Source: Phoebastria nigripes (lineage: Eukaryota > Chordata > Aves > Procellariiformes > Diomedeidae). Taken from it: 64,000 nucleotides of DNA. Location: contig JAYKAV010001267.1 in the NCBI GenBank assembly GCA_035582835.1, positions 1,144,857 to 1,208,856 of the forward strand. The letters are read 5' to 3'. Under the pieces are notes generated by a model. The model ran no database searches. It worked only from the letters and a program-made list of their open reading frames with translations, and was not told the origin of the DNA. Positions 39,601 through 50,870 of this stretch are shown one piece after another (within the stretch, counting starts at the first letter, position 1; the number at the start of each line of letters is the position of its first letter). The position numbers were made by a program, and so were the translations under genes.

Positions 39601-42600
39601 AGTAGATAACTACAATTATTCCCTCCAGAGACACCAATGACAAAATACTTGGAACTGAAGTGAAACAGCTTCAGGTCCCCGTGAAGACAGAAGCTACATC
39701 ACTGTTGTCCTTCTCCACCTCAGTAAATTTTGTGCCTTCTACTTAGAGTACTAATATTTTATTACTGAATGCTAGTTCATGTACTAATTCTGATGAAAAT
39801 AAAAAATGTGGTTGTTTACAGTTGCTGAGTCCCAAATTAATGACGGTGTACACTCCAATAGAACCATCTGCCCTGTCTAGACAGGAACTGGGCCATAGAA
39901 ATATAAATCCTATCATATCATCAGTGGGCAAAACTGATGTCCTGATTTGATTTGTAGCCTATAACAGAATGAGGCAGAAATTCAGCAAGATGTCTGTGTG
40001 TAAAGTGCTGGGTGTCTTACAAGGGACTTTTTAATTTAAAAAAAAAAAAAAAAAAGGTTCCAGTAGGAACAAGGTGTAAGATTAACTCTTGCTTCTGGTT
40101 GTCAGGCATCTCTCTACACAGAAGATGGCACTGATAGCCTGATAAAAAAGTTTAATATGTCTTTAAACAACAGCCATCATCAGCAGGAATGGCCAGTGCA
40201 CAGAGCCTGGGAACCTGGCTGTCTAATGAACCAAAAGGTACCAAAAGGAGTAGTAAATTATTTAAATCCCATGCTATTTAGCACTAACACAAAATTGCAC
40301 TGTCTCATCAAAATCATGTATCATCAGACCTATTATTGCAGCTATTTTATTCCCATTTTTCTCTCTTTGGGGTTTTGGCAAAAAGCCCTCAAAGAAAATG
40401 GTTTAGGTAATCAGCAGGCAGGCCAAAACTTGAACAAAACCATCCAGTGTTGAGGACTGCAGAATCTTCTTCTTTGGAGCCCTGGATGAACAGCCTTTCT
40501 TGATGGTGAAAGTTTTGGATTGTTGAGGTCCCTCCTGCAGCTCAGGCTTGGAACACCTACTGCTCTCTCCCATGCCATGTCACGCACTATTCTTTGCATC
40601 TAACTCGAACTCCTACCAGAACCAATGTGGGTAAGCACACTTAAGGGAGATGGCATGGAGTCAGTGATGGAAATGGATAGCAATTTAAATGGCAAGTGTG
40701 TCTACTGTGAGACAGAATAGACTTCCTCATCAGCTGCTTTCAATGGAGATCCTGCAACTAGAGACCTTCTTGGATCTACTGCAGGATCTGGGATTTTGCA
40801 GATCTCCTATGAGAAGAGAGGGAATCGTACTGGGGAGATGCTGTGTATGGAAGATGCTGCGTACATAGTCCCAGCTAACAGAGAGCCATGATAGAAGGGC
40901 TCCCTGGCATGCACTTAGGGAAAGCATGATCTGTGTTATTGGGCAATTTTAGGTTGACAGCATACATTACAGCTCACAGTAGGAAGCTCTTGATAAACTG
41001 GCATTAGAAAGGTTGGGAGACACGTGCTGTCCTACCACCTGAGTAGGTAATGTATAAAACTCCCTTCTGGTTTGATCACCAGCTGTATCCAAAGGCTGTC
41101 CATATTCCAGAGCCCAAAAAAATACACTGACTGGAATTCAGGATGTCAGAAAATATAGTCCAGGCAGCAGGACACTCCGAGAGTTTATATCTCTTTCTGC
41201 ACACAGTCACACTAAAAAAAAATCAAAAGGCAGAGGCTCTCTACTTATGTATGGTTTGTAGGGACATATGCATTTTCTTTTATCAGTTCAGACTACTCCC
41301 TCAGACAGTCATGGTTGTGCTGCTTGTAGTCACTTCATGTTGTCCTCTTCTGACTTCCAGAGAAGCTGATTTATTTTGTTCCTGTTGGCAGCACAGTTAG
41401 GGATACTGACTCCCTCCTTCCCCTTCTGCCACCGTGCTTTTCCATTATTTTATAGTTCTCATGTTACTGCCTTTATGCACTTTTTGCTATTTTCAAAAAC
41501 AATTATTGATAATTTCTGAGTAAGAAATTAATCTGAAACTCAAATGACAGCAGACATCACAGATCATCCCAATCCTAGCATGGTAAAAAGGAAGTACTGG
41601 AATATACTACATTTGATGGTTGTTATAATCAAAATCAGATATTAAGTGCGGGTGCTATTTTACAACCTGCTCCTAGAAAGATCAGTGTATACAGTCTATT
41701 TTCTGCCCATGAAGTTCCTGGTTCTACTTGGTGTTTAAAAACACAGACCTAAAAGCAAAAGCCTGTTTAAAAGTTCAGATCTACCTATTCCAGATTATTA
41801 TTTTATAGTCTTTTACATATACTGATCAAATTCAGTCATGAGATCAAGCTAGATTTCTTTCCCACCACTCCTTCTGGAAAGCTGTTCTGAACAGTTGTCT
41901 GATATTTAGAAATATGCTTATTACTTTCAGACTAAATGTCTGTGAAAGTCTGTTCTTTCAGTGCACCAGCACTATCCTCTAGTTGAAATCATTTTCCTCT
42001 CTCTTGACTATATGTACAGAAACTTAACTGTTTAGGTGCTAGCTAGGCTGACAGAAGCTTGCATTTGGTAGCTGGTAAGTAAAATACCAAAATATTGTGA
42101 AGCTCACAATAAATATGGAAGTGTTGGCCAAACTGAAATGACATTATCTGTCCTGAACAGCTTCATCACAATCAAAACATCAACTACAGTGGCCCCTTCA
42201 GTATTGTGGATCTATACGGTATGTTACGAGATTACATTGCCCCCACCCTCTCCAGAAAATGTATTTTTCATTCTTCCTATTATAGGGGCTCAACACTCTA
42301 TATAAAGATCTGAAATGATGTCCAACTCCAATTTCTCAAGATGGGACATATCTAAAATAACTCTAAAATAATGAGTTCCTTTGCACATTTGCATGTTAAT
42401 AAATTTCCCAATAATTGCACTTTCCTGAAGTGTCTTAATTTGGGACCCCAACCCCCAAAATCTTTTTCCTTTTTCTTTAAGAAATCCACTCTTTCTCCTC
42501 AAATCTTTCAGATCTTTCTAGCCACTCCTTTCTCTTTCTGAAGACCAATCATCCTCTTTTGCTACCCTAATGAAGATTTGGAGGGTTTAAAATCTTTGCA

Positions 42601-45443
42601 AAGATTGGATAAGCAAATTTCAGATTTGTAAATAAAATTATTTTCATCAGAAACAGGGGGTAAAAACCTTTTTACTTACTGAAGATTGTGGGAAAACTTC
42701 AGCAAGGGTCAGGATTTTAGTTAAGGAGTGAAGAGTGAATAGTCCCTGCTCTCCAGGCAGCGCAGATTCAGGATGAGTTTGATTGGGGGCAGGGAGGGAG
42801 AAGGATAGCACTCTCTCCTCCTGTCTGTCTGGTAAGCTCTTACAAAAGTTCCTTCTTCCCCCTAGGACCAGGCAGACAAATGGCGCAAGGATGGCTTCCA
42901 GGTGCAGACTTGTATTAGTGAAACTCTGGGAATAAGATTTGACTGTTAATCTGTAAAGCAGGACTGGCCTTCTCCCCAGTCTGGGGAGCACCCGCATACC
43001 TTAATTCCCCTGTCTTTCTGTCCCTCTTCAAAACAAGGCACCAGGATTGAGGTCAATGTATTTCAGTTCAGTAGCCACGGGACCACTGAAGCAGGAACTA
43101 TGCTGAGCTTTCCCAGTGATGCAGAAATGTTGAGTAAATGACAACTGGCTTTCAGNTTAAAGCTTCCAGGTCAAGTCCTGATTCCCATCTGTGTAACTGA
43201 TATGACAAATGCAGATGTAGCCTCTGTATCTGTTTCAGAGTTATGATGGCTGCTGTTGACTTTGCACATATTGTTTCAGCATCTTTTGTCTCCCATTTAC
43301 AAATAAACTGCATCTATTAAGTCAAGGTGATGTTTGCTTAGAGTATTTAAAGGCACACAAAAGCCTGGGGTATTTGTTTCATATATCCTTTTTACAACCA
43401 TCAGGTTGAACGTTCCTAGATCTCACAGGCACAGGATGTTAGATTGCCTCCATTGTGCTTCGTATGAATAGGCAGAACAGTGCTGGGTCAGCAGGAGATA
43501 ACACCTGAGCCCTCCTTCTATTCAAAGTAGCAAATGAGCCTGGGCGGTGTTACTGTAAGGAGATAAACACTTTTGCTTTCACTCTTTAGGACTACCTACC
43601 TATTTAATGAAATCAAATAAATGAGTTTGGTTGTCTGCATTCAAGAGATTAGGAATTAAAAGTCAAGACCTTCCAGTCAGTTTTAAACAAGATGTAAGGC
43701 TGCCTTCTCTCCCTAGTAGAACCTATACACTAATTTCAGTTGTGTTAATACCGATTTACAACACTCTAAAGAACGTAGGTTCATCAGACCAAACCCTTGG
43801 CTAAAACAAACTGACATACTTTGTTAGATCTATTATGAGTTACAAGTCTGACCCAATCATGGCTCTTCCATTTTAGTCAAGTGGAAGACAAGTTCTTGTT
43901 CATTTGCACTTTGTGCTGATGCCCCAGTGCAACAATTTCCAAGTTGTTAATTAGAACTAAAAATAACAAAAATATGCTATGTGAGGTTGGAAAGCAGTGG
44001 AAATGTATTAAAAAATCTACAGTATGTTTTGTGATTCTTCATCACAACATGAAGATATTGAGACTAATTTACTGACACTTCATGTTCTTTCTGATTTAAA
44101 CTGGTTTTAGTGCTTACTGCAAGGACAACTACATTGTTAAGAAAAACCTCTAGCTGTCTGAAAAACCTCCGCTGAATGTCATATTCATGTATGTGACATT
44201 CTGTCTATATGGATTATGACGCTTCTCTGAGTGCAAATAGGTGGTTTGATTGGGTCACTCATTAAAATCTGTATCATGTCAGCTTTGTTTTATCATGCCT
44301 TGGCTCGAAATACAAAACTTAGCATCTTCTGTTTTCAGGTGTGCTTGCTCCATTCTAGCTTCCAGTATTCAAATTAAAAATGTCCAGAATCAAGAATTAC
44401 TGCTATGGTAAGACATGGGTGTCAACCAGTGGTCTGAGAGCCAGGAGCTTCCAAACAGGCAGGCAGCTATCCACTCCGTAGGCTGGAAAGAAACTGCCCA
44501 GGAACTTTTCTAGTAGGCAGAATTCCTCATGAAAAGGTGGCTATAATGCTAATCAAAAATCTGAAAGCTTTCCAAACAAATACTGGAATAACTGTTGGAA
44601 TAAGAAGTCTTCAATACTGATAATTCATTTTTTTATTTTGCATTTTAAAAAAAACAAAAACCCTTTATACAATTTTACTTTTTTTTCTCCATTTTCCACC
44701 ACGTCAACGATCTTTCACAAGTTATCCTTTGAGTGCACCAGGTGAGAATCAGTTATCTAAAGCTCTCAGGTGTCATGTCTCGTATACCTGCAACTGCTCC
44801 AAAAGGCTTAGCTAGAAAAGATGGGAGACTGAAAGGAAAACCTTTATGTTGATGAAAAGGCCAAGCCAAACTTAATTAGTGGGTGTCCCAGAAGCAGAAA
44901 GCTGTTGCTGCAGAGATGTTCAACTTCCTTTTCAAAGTCTAATATATTGCTCTGCTCTACCAGCTATACATACAAGAGAGATTTTGTGATTAACTGTCCC
45001 TTAAAAGAATCTGTCGGCAATCAGGCTCTACAGATACTGTCTGTAACAGATATTCTGATATTTGTACTACTACAAACTAATTAAAATGTGCCACAATGCA
45101 ACATGGTGCAGGAAAACAAATATGAAACAGTAATCTATTATAGTAATAAAGCTAACATAGGCGCTTAGAATATTACTTCACAAGTAGCAAATCAGTCCTC
45201 TCAGATTCAAAGATTATTTAGAGGGTATACCTGACAGCTCAGAGAAGAATAGTCAAAGGGAAATGAACCAGCTAAGAGTACCACCATGTAGCCAGTCTAC
45301 GGAGTATCACTTGACAATCTTCCAGAAGAGGAGAAATGAATGACATGGTTGTTTATGGAGCCCTCAGCAAGTCTTCACTACAATAAAAATGCCTTGTGAA
45401 TTGGTAACTAATTGGAGAGTCATCAGTTTGAGATGTTGCCATC

Positions 45444-45463
45444 AATTGATTTTAAAATCAATT
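45444..45463. repeat. Perfect 20-bp palindrome
   Basis: The 20 bases at 45444-45463 equal their own reverse complement (centre TTTTAAAA, flanks AATTGA/TCAATT). They lie 32 bp before the first copy of the 68-bp duplicated block. Confidence 0.9.
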
Positions 45464-45495
45464 TTCAGATGATCATTGAAAACGCCATGTAGAGT

Positions 45496-45563
45496 CAAAT
45501 GCATAAAAAAGAAGAGGACTGATCATTTGAGTGGCAGCAGGTGACTAGTCATCTCTAAATTCT
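45496..45563 (+). repeat. 68-bp exact direct duplication, copy 1
   Basis: Every base of this block recurs at 47122-47189. The match starts and stops abruptly. The 5' neighbours differ (T here, G there), and the 3' neighbours differ (A here, C there). Copy 1 is followed by very AT-rich sequence of TTTTAAAA type up to about 45605. It does not resemble CR1 or any repeat I can name. Confidence 0.95.
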
Positions 45564-47121
45564 AAAATATTTAATTTTAAAATTATTTTAAAATATTTTT
45601 AAATCTTCCTCCTATCCTAATGCAAACTAACTGTCACAGCCAGACAAGCTTTAAATGAGTTACCCAAGACAGCAGAAGTTCAGGTTGGCCTCCAGTTAGC
45701 CCCATCACTGTCACCACCTCACTTTACAGTTGAGCAAGATCTCACACTGCTTGAGAAGACTCCACTTTGTGCTACTATAAAAACATACTAACGTAAAACA
45801 TGGGGTTTATTGTGATGAGGTCTTGCTGAAAAGGCATAATTGTCACTGGTTTTTATGGAAATATGATCAGGCCTTTGATGTGATTGAATAAGCTGCACAT
45901 TATACTGTAACTCTTGGTAATGTTAATGGGCATTAAATGCATTTGCTGAGGAAGTACACCCCTCTGCTTAGTGCCCACTGTCACTACACCTGCAGGTACA
46001 TTTCTCACAGCAGAATAGGGCTTTTGCTCTTAGTTAAACATTTAAATGTTAGTATTTTAGGAATCTGTTAGCTCAGCACTGTGCTCACCCCTTTCATAGG
46101 GTTTGTTTGCTTAAAAATGCATTCAGCAGAACTGCTGATCTGCCTGCAAAATATGATGTAGACATCCCCTGAGTACAGGTGACTTGACTGAGGTTCACGG
46201 TGAAAGCTTTAGCCTTCACTGTGCTTCTTACACTGTCTGAACCTGACCTCCGCAATACCGAAAGACACCTTCTTTGAAGCAGCAACAGTAATATGTAAAT
46301 AATGCAAAGCTGACTCTAAATTTCACCTATAACTATTGTGTGTTTTACATATATCTATAGGAACTATTTCTAACCTGTAAATGACTGCAGATGAAAGCTT
46401 TGAGCAAAATATAAGTGCCTGTGTGCAATTATAACTGCTCCGTATGACACTTCCCAACAGTTGCAATCATGGTAATGTACTATCACAGCACAAAAATAGG
46501 ATCTAGCCCAAAGGGGTTCTTACATAGACATTCCTCTGACAAAAGAAATGAGATGGATCCTTTACAATCACAAGGGATTCTCTCTAGGAGACAGTCGCTG
46601 TTCTTAAGACCAAATACACAGCATAAAATATAAGCAAATATTTCAGGGCAAATGTAGGTGGAAAAGATATAAAAGGAGTATGGTTTCATACCATGAAATG
46701 ATGTTTGTATTTCAGCTCCTCGTGTCCTGGGAGAGGATTCTGTCACTACCTTTACTAAAAATATTTCTTCTTGCTGATGTGCACCACTGAGCAGTTGAAA
46801 AAGACCACAGTAAATGACATCAAGATCATTTGTACCTTTAATCCATTCTAAAGTTGGAATTTGAAATTTTTTGCCGTAAAAATAAAAATGCTATTGTGTA
46901 ATCATCCAATGTGTTATTGACAGTTGCTTATTTTTAGTGACTTTAAGGAGATGCGAAGGAGAAGAACAGGTTAGTCTTTGATGTCTGTGGTTCCAACAGT
47001 AAAGAGCTGGAGACCTCTTTGAGAATAATTTAAATCTAATCAATTTAGCTCAGCTGGTACAACATTACAGCAATAAAAAGATTTAGTTGTACAAAGCAGA
47101 AAAAAAAAATCGATTAATGAG

Positions 47122-47189
47122 CAAATGCATAAAAAAGAAGAGGACTGATCATTTGAGTGGCAGCAGGTGACTAGTCATCTCTAAATTCT
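47122..47189 (+). repeat. 68-bp exact direct duplication, copy 2
   Basis: Identical to 45496-45563, with 1,626 bp between the start points. It is preceded by an A-run at about 47100-47109 and ATCGATTAATGAG. It lies in intron 1 of ATP8A2. The origin could be a templated insertion during break repair, a short non-autonomous repeat, or an assembly error. Confidence 0.95.
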
Positions 47190-49680
47190 CCTTTTCACAT
47201 CATCTGCTCTTCTGTGAAGTCCTTTGTACTGGTGCTAAGCGGGTTTAAAACTCTATCAAATATACCAATTACATTTTATACTGTACTAGCACATGTAGAA
47301 ACCACACTACAAAATGCAAGAGGGTAGAAAATCACAATTGGATCTGATGTGAAAAGACATCATTAGATCATCACAGACATACTGTTCTTCTTGACTAAAG
47401 AAGAACATCTATAAGCTACAGAAATACTTTACACAGTATGGAAAGAAATCTCTGTGACCCAAACTAAAAGCTAATACTTTAAGATTACCAAAACTCCCTC
47501 AAAAGTAAACAGGACTAGCAAGCAAACTACAAGTATTTAAAGCAGGAAACATCTTCTCTTCTAAAAAGGAAAGAAGGTAGAATACTCTGACACATAGGTG
47601 CCAAGGAAACTGCAGTGGATGAAGACAGGGTTACCTGACCCTAAGGATGACAAAAGGGTGACCAGTCCCCGCTCCATGCCATTCAGCTCAGAAAGGTCTT
47701 CAGATTTTGCAATGCCACCACAACCTGCTTTTCAGCAGACAGCGGCTCAGTCTCCAAACAAATACTTTTACAGTTGGGTTCACACAGCCCAGAGCCCTTC
47801 GGTAAGAACCTGTTGGGTCCACACAGACAGCAGGTCTGCACACCAAGCCACAGCACGCTGTGAAAAACAGAGCGCTCCTGCCTTTCTATGTCTGTTCCCT
47901 GCGGCCATTTGAGATCATACAGGCTGGTAGTGAGCCACATCAGCACTGACCCAGGTGACAATGTAACCATCTGACGGCTAATGTTGACGCAAGCAAGGCA
48001 ATGGGAATATGCAGGAAGGGGGAAGGCAGAACCTTCTCTCTGGGTGGCAGAGAGATTGGCTCTGGTTGTCCTAAGCCACCAGAGTTGGCTCTGGTGTCCT
48101 AAGCCAACTACAACCATATCCTTTAATAAGTCTATGTAATAAGTTACACAAACCTCCATTATGTAAATTTTATAGGCATTATATATATCTATACTAGATG
48201 TTACTCTGTTATCCTTCAGAAAAATATTTTAAATAGGAACTATACTGTTCCACAACTGAGAAGCAGTGATAGTAATGCTAACCAGCAAGCCCATCTTTCT
48301 TCAAAGTATCATATAATTTGGATTTCACTTACATGAAATGCAGGGAACATGTAAAAGTCTAATGCTGTGTATAAATAAATCCCAGCTGGAAGATCTGGGT
48401 GCCTCAGGCATCCAGAGCATGACTGAGGTGTAACTTAACCACCTAGATCCACAAGTATGATTTACAAAAAGCTGACGCTTAAACTCCTTATGTATTCCAT
48501 GTTCAAACTAAACATTCTCCAAGTGCCAAGCATTCAGCATCTGGATCTCTTTTGAAGGGCTGTGTATGGGCAAGGGCACCTAGGTTTGGATCCCAAACAT
48601 TAGGTCACAAACAGCTTTGCCAAACTACAGCTCTGGGAAAGGAGCCTCCCTGCCACAGGACAGGATTTCAGATCGGACTGCAGAAATGGACACAACCCCA
48701 AGCACTGGAGAGTGGAATCTGCTTAACTGCAACTGTTTCATCTGAATGGCTTACGCTGAAGATAAGTAAAGCTGGTAATGTGCTAAATCCTAGTCTGAAA
48801 CCTTATAATTTCCTGTGAGCTAGCATTACACACCTCTTCGCTTAGCATCCTGCTTACTTCAGCAGCTATGCAAAAGTCCCTGAGGTTCTGTCCTTATTAG
48901 CAAGCAGTGAGGCCAAACAGGGGAATATCAGTAGAGTGACCAGGTTGTTCAGAGGAGCCAAAGGGAAGGTGGCTTCTCCTTCAAGCTAGCTCTAGTCTGG
49001 TTCCATGGGCTGAACAGCCATGAGTGGCTGGAGGACATCTTCTAGTTCAGCATCATCCAAAAGCAATCCAGCAAATGCTCTCCAAGGTGCTCTGAGCTTT
49101 AACCCAAAGTAGAGCTGATCAGGAAATGTGCTTCAAAAGCACATTCCTTACTCAAATAAAAAGTGCTGAAGAAGCATTATACTGCACCCTCACCCACCGC
49201 AGAGATTGTACTAGGAGCCTAAATATTTTGCACAGGAATGGGTGTTTCAGCCTTTTACTGGACCTGTCTGTAAGTCACAGACAATGTCACTGAGGATTCA
49301 GCTATCCCTAAGTAAAACAGATAAAAGTGAATTCTGAATGCACCTTGGTCCTACAGAAGTCGGTTGAAGTCCTTCGAGACCAGAATTACACCCTCAAAGT
49401 ATTCCATTTTTGCCTGTTTTCTTATGAACGAGTTGGAAAGCATTTTCTTAAATGAACCTCTTGAGAAGCCTTATAATTTACCTCTCTGCAAGCTCACTGC
49501 AGTGCCAGTGCTCTCCCCACTCCTGACCAGAGGACAGAGGTCCCTGACCAGCCCGGTGGGGTGCAGGGCACCCCTGCCTCTCCTCCCCTCCGCCAGCAGT
49601 ATCACCCTGTGACCAGATGCGCACCAAGGAATTTTCCTGTCAAAAACTATCAGAACCAAGAGAAAGAAGGGGGACAACAC
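47190..49680. other. Intron 1 segment near the promoter island, nothing recognised except a small tandem duplication
   Basis: Intronic DNA. Open frames on both strands at about 47.6-48.2 kb lack recognisable domains. A two-copy tandem sits at 48056-48108. Confidence 0.5.
48056..48108 (+). repeat. Two-copy imperfect tandem repeat, about 29-bp unit
   Basis: TTGGCTCTGGTTGTCCTAAG in copy 1 recurs as TTGGCTCTGGTGTCCTAAG from 48085, with one T lost. The second unit continues with GCCAAC in place of GCCACC. This is a small local duplication with no sign of function. Confidence 0.85.
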
Positions 49681-50300
49681 CTTGCCCCCTCAGCAGTGTT
49701 GTCAAGAGAAGGCAGCACCCAGGCTGTCCGTTGAAGGTTGTCCACCACCTGCCCTGACCCCGGCGGCTCAGGGAAAGNGTTGGCAATGCCTGTGCAGCAG
49801 CGGGCCAGGGCGGCCCGGCCTGTGGTGTGCGGGGCCCTGTCGGCTGGGTGCCCTGTGGTGTGTGGGTGCTAGGGGGGTTGCAAGGGCCCTGTGGGGTGCA
49901 GTGACTGGGGTGGCTGCGGCGTGGGGAGGCCCCGAGGGGTGCTGTGCTGCGGCCGGGGTGTGGAGGCGGGGGCGGGGTGCCCGGTGCCCATGGGGCGCGG
50001 GGGCCGGGCGGGCACCGCTGCCCTGCCCCGCCGTGGCCCGACGAGCCCTGGGGTCCGCGGCACATCCTTCCCGCGCAGAGACCCCGAGGGCGGGGGCGGC
50101 ACTGCGGGCTTCCCGCCGCCGCCGCTAAACGCCCCGGCGAGGGCGGCGGCGGAGGAGAAGGGGGCGCGGGCGGTGTGGCGGCGGGGCCGGGCGGCCGGGC
50201 CGTGGTGGCGCCGTCTCCCTTCCCCGCGCGCTCCTTCCTCCGCCGCGGCGCCTCCCCCCCGCCGCTCGCTCCCTCCCGCCTCGCCTCGCCCTTTCCTCAC

Positions 50301-50343
50301 CAGCCGAGGAGTGGATCTTGGAGGACTTCCGCTGCAGGGACAT
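50301..50343 (-). CDS. ATP8A2: ATP8A2 coding exon 1 (first 14 codons)
   Basis: First coding exon on the minus strand: Met-Ser-Leu-Gln-Arg-Lys-Ser-Ser-Lys-Ile-His-Ser-Ser-Ala, then one base of a glycine codon completed by exon 2. The donor is G followed by GTGAGG. From memory, human ATP8A2 long isoform reads MSLPRRSRIRSSVGPV here, and this gene reads MSLQRKSSKIHSSAGPV across the splice. Register, spacing and phase agree, which is why I place the exon here despite its shortness. The ATG has A at -3, a favourable context. It is the first ATG in frame after an upstream TGA at 50530-50532. The 62 codons between are open and GC-rich. The basic, serine-rich tail is cytosolic. Confidence 0.9.
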
Positions 50344-50743
50344 CCTCAGCGCCGTGTCCAGGCCGGCCCTGGACGCCGCGCTGCGGCGGCGGCCGCTGGC
50401 ACCGCCGCGGCCTGGCTGCGGGGGCGGGCGAGGCGCTAAGCCCTCGCCGGGCTCGGCTCCCCGCCGGTGCCCTCTTGAGGAGGGGGCGAGGCGCCGCGGT
50501 GGGTGCTGCGTCCTCCTCCACCCCTTCCCTCAGGGCCGGGGCCAAAGGCAACCCCTCCGGGCGCGGGGGCTGCCTCTCCTTCCCCGCCGGGCGCGGGGTA
50601 GGGCCGGCCCCGCCGCGGGCCCGCGGCTCGGCGCCGCAGCCCCCGCCGACACCACGCCCCAGGGGACCCCGGCCTGCGGGGCCGGTGAGGCCCGACGGCC
50701 CCGGGTGCCTACCGGGCTCCTCCGCTAACGCCACCGGGGCCAA
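50344..50743 (-). promoter_or_regulatory. Probable ATP8A2 5' UTR with an overlapping upstream ORF
   Basis: If transcription starts above 50743, an ATG at 50741-50743 opens a frame that overlaps the ATP8A2 start in another register. It reads 147 codons to the exon 1 donor. After splicing it continues nine codons into exon 2 and stops at a TAA there. Its composition is Gly/Pro/Arg/Ala-rich, as expected for any open frame in a CpG island, so it is more likely regulatory than protein-coding. The transcription start is not known, so this may not be transcribed at all. Confidence 0.35.
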
Positions 50744-50870
50744 GGAGGTGTGCAGAGCCGGGTCCTGACCGCCGCCTTACTGCCGCTTACGGAAACAACG
50801 GCTTCCCGGGGGCAGAATGAACGGCCCGGCCCGGCCCGGCGTTGTTGTCCCGTTTTGCAGGTTACAAACG

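Larger units (their letters stand above)
31522..45443. other. Intron 1 segment, simple tracts only
   Basis: Intronic DNA without recognisable genes. Low-complexity items are a G10 run near 32200, the interrupted poly-A at 32673-32755, a TGTGTACA-rich stretch at 33481-33514, a poly-C run at 36636-36653, an A/C tract at about 38407-38443 and A-runs near 40038-40055 and 44645. An ambiguous base is at 43156. Confidence 0.5.
10498..50300 (-). other. ATP8A2: ATP8A2 intron 1 (39,803 bp, GT-AG)
   Basis: The intron starts on the minus strand with GTGAGG at 50295-50300 and ends with CTGCAG at 10498-10503. Joining the exons completes one glycine codon (G from exon 1, GA from exon 2). Most of the interval is plain AT-leaning DNA. 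It contains the intronic part of the exon 2 CpG island, a CR1 tail remnant near 15.15 kb, homopolymer tracts, a 16-base N gap at 32720-32735 and an exact 68-bp duplication at 45496 and 47122. I found no supportable nested gene. Open frames up to about 176 codons occur, but they lack family similarity or splice support and are at the length expected by chance. Confidence 0.88.
49730..50870. promoter_or_regulatory. ATP8A2: CpG island: predicted main ATP8A2 promoter and 5' exon
   Basis: Dense GC and CpG with many GC-box-like GGGGCGGG/CCCCGCCC motifs, for example around 50417-50430. A small tandem of CCCGG units lies near 50823-50840. No TATA box is placed convincingly, as is usual for CpG-island promoters. 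Coding exon 1 and its donor sit inside, so the start of transcription on the minus strand should be at higher coordinates than 50343, probably within about 50.4-50.9 kb. The exact start site cannot be read from sequence. An ambiguous base lies at 49779. Confidence 0.8.

Noticed and set aside
49682..50768. Several long open frames (up to 274 codons) on both strands in the promoter island
   Set aside because: Gly/Pro/Arg/Ala-rich and overlapping in many frames, the expected outcome of a CpG island. Only the short minus-strand frame with splice continuity has homology support.
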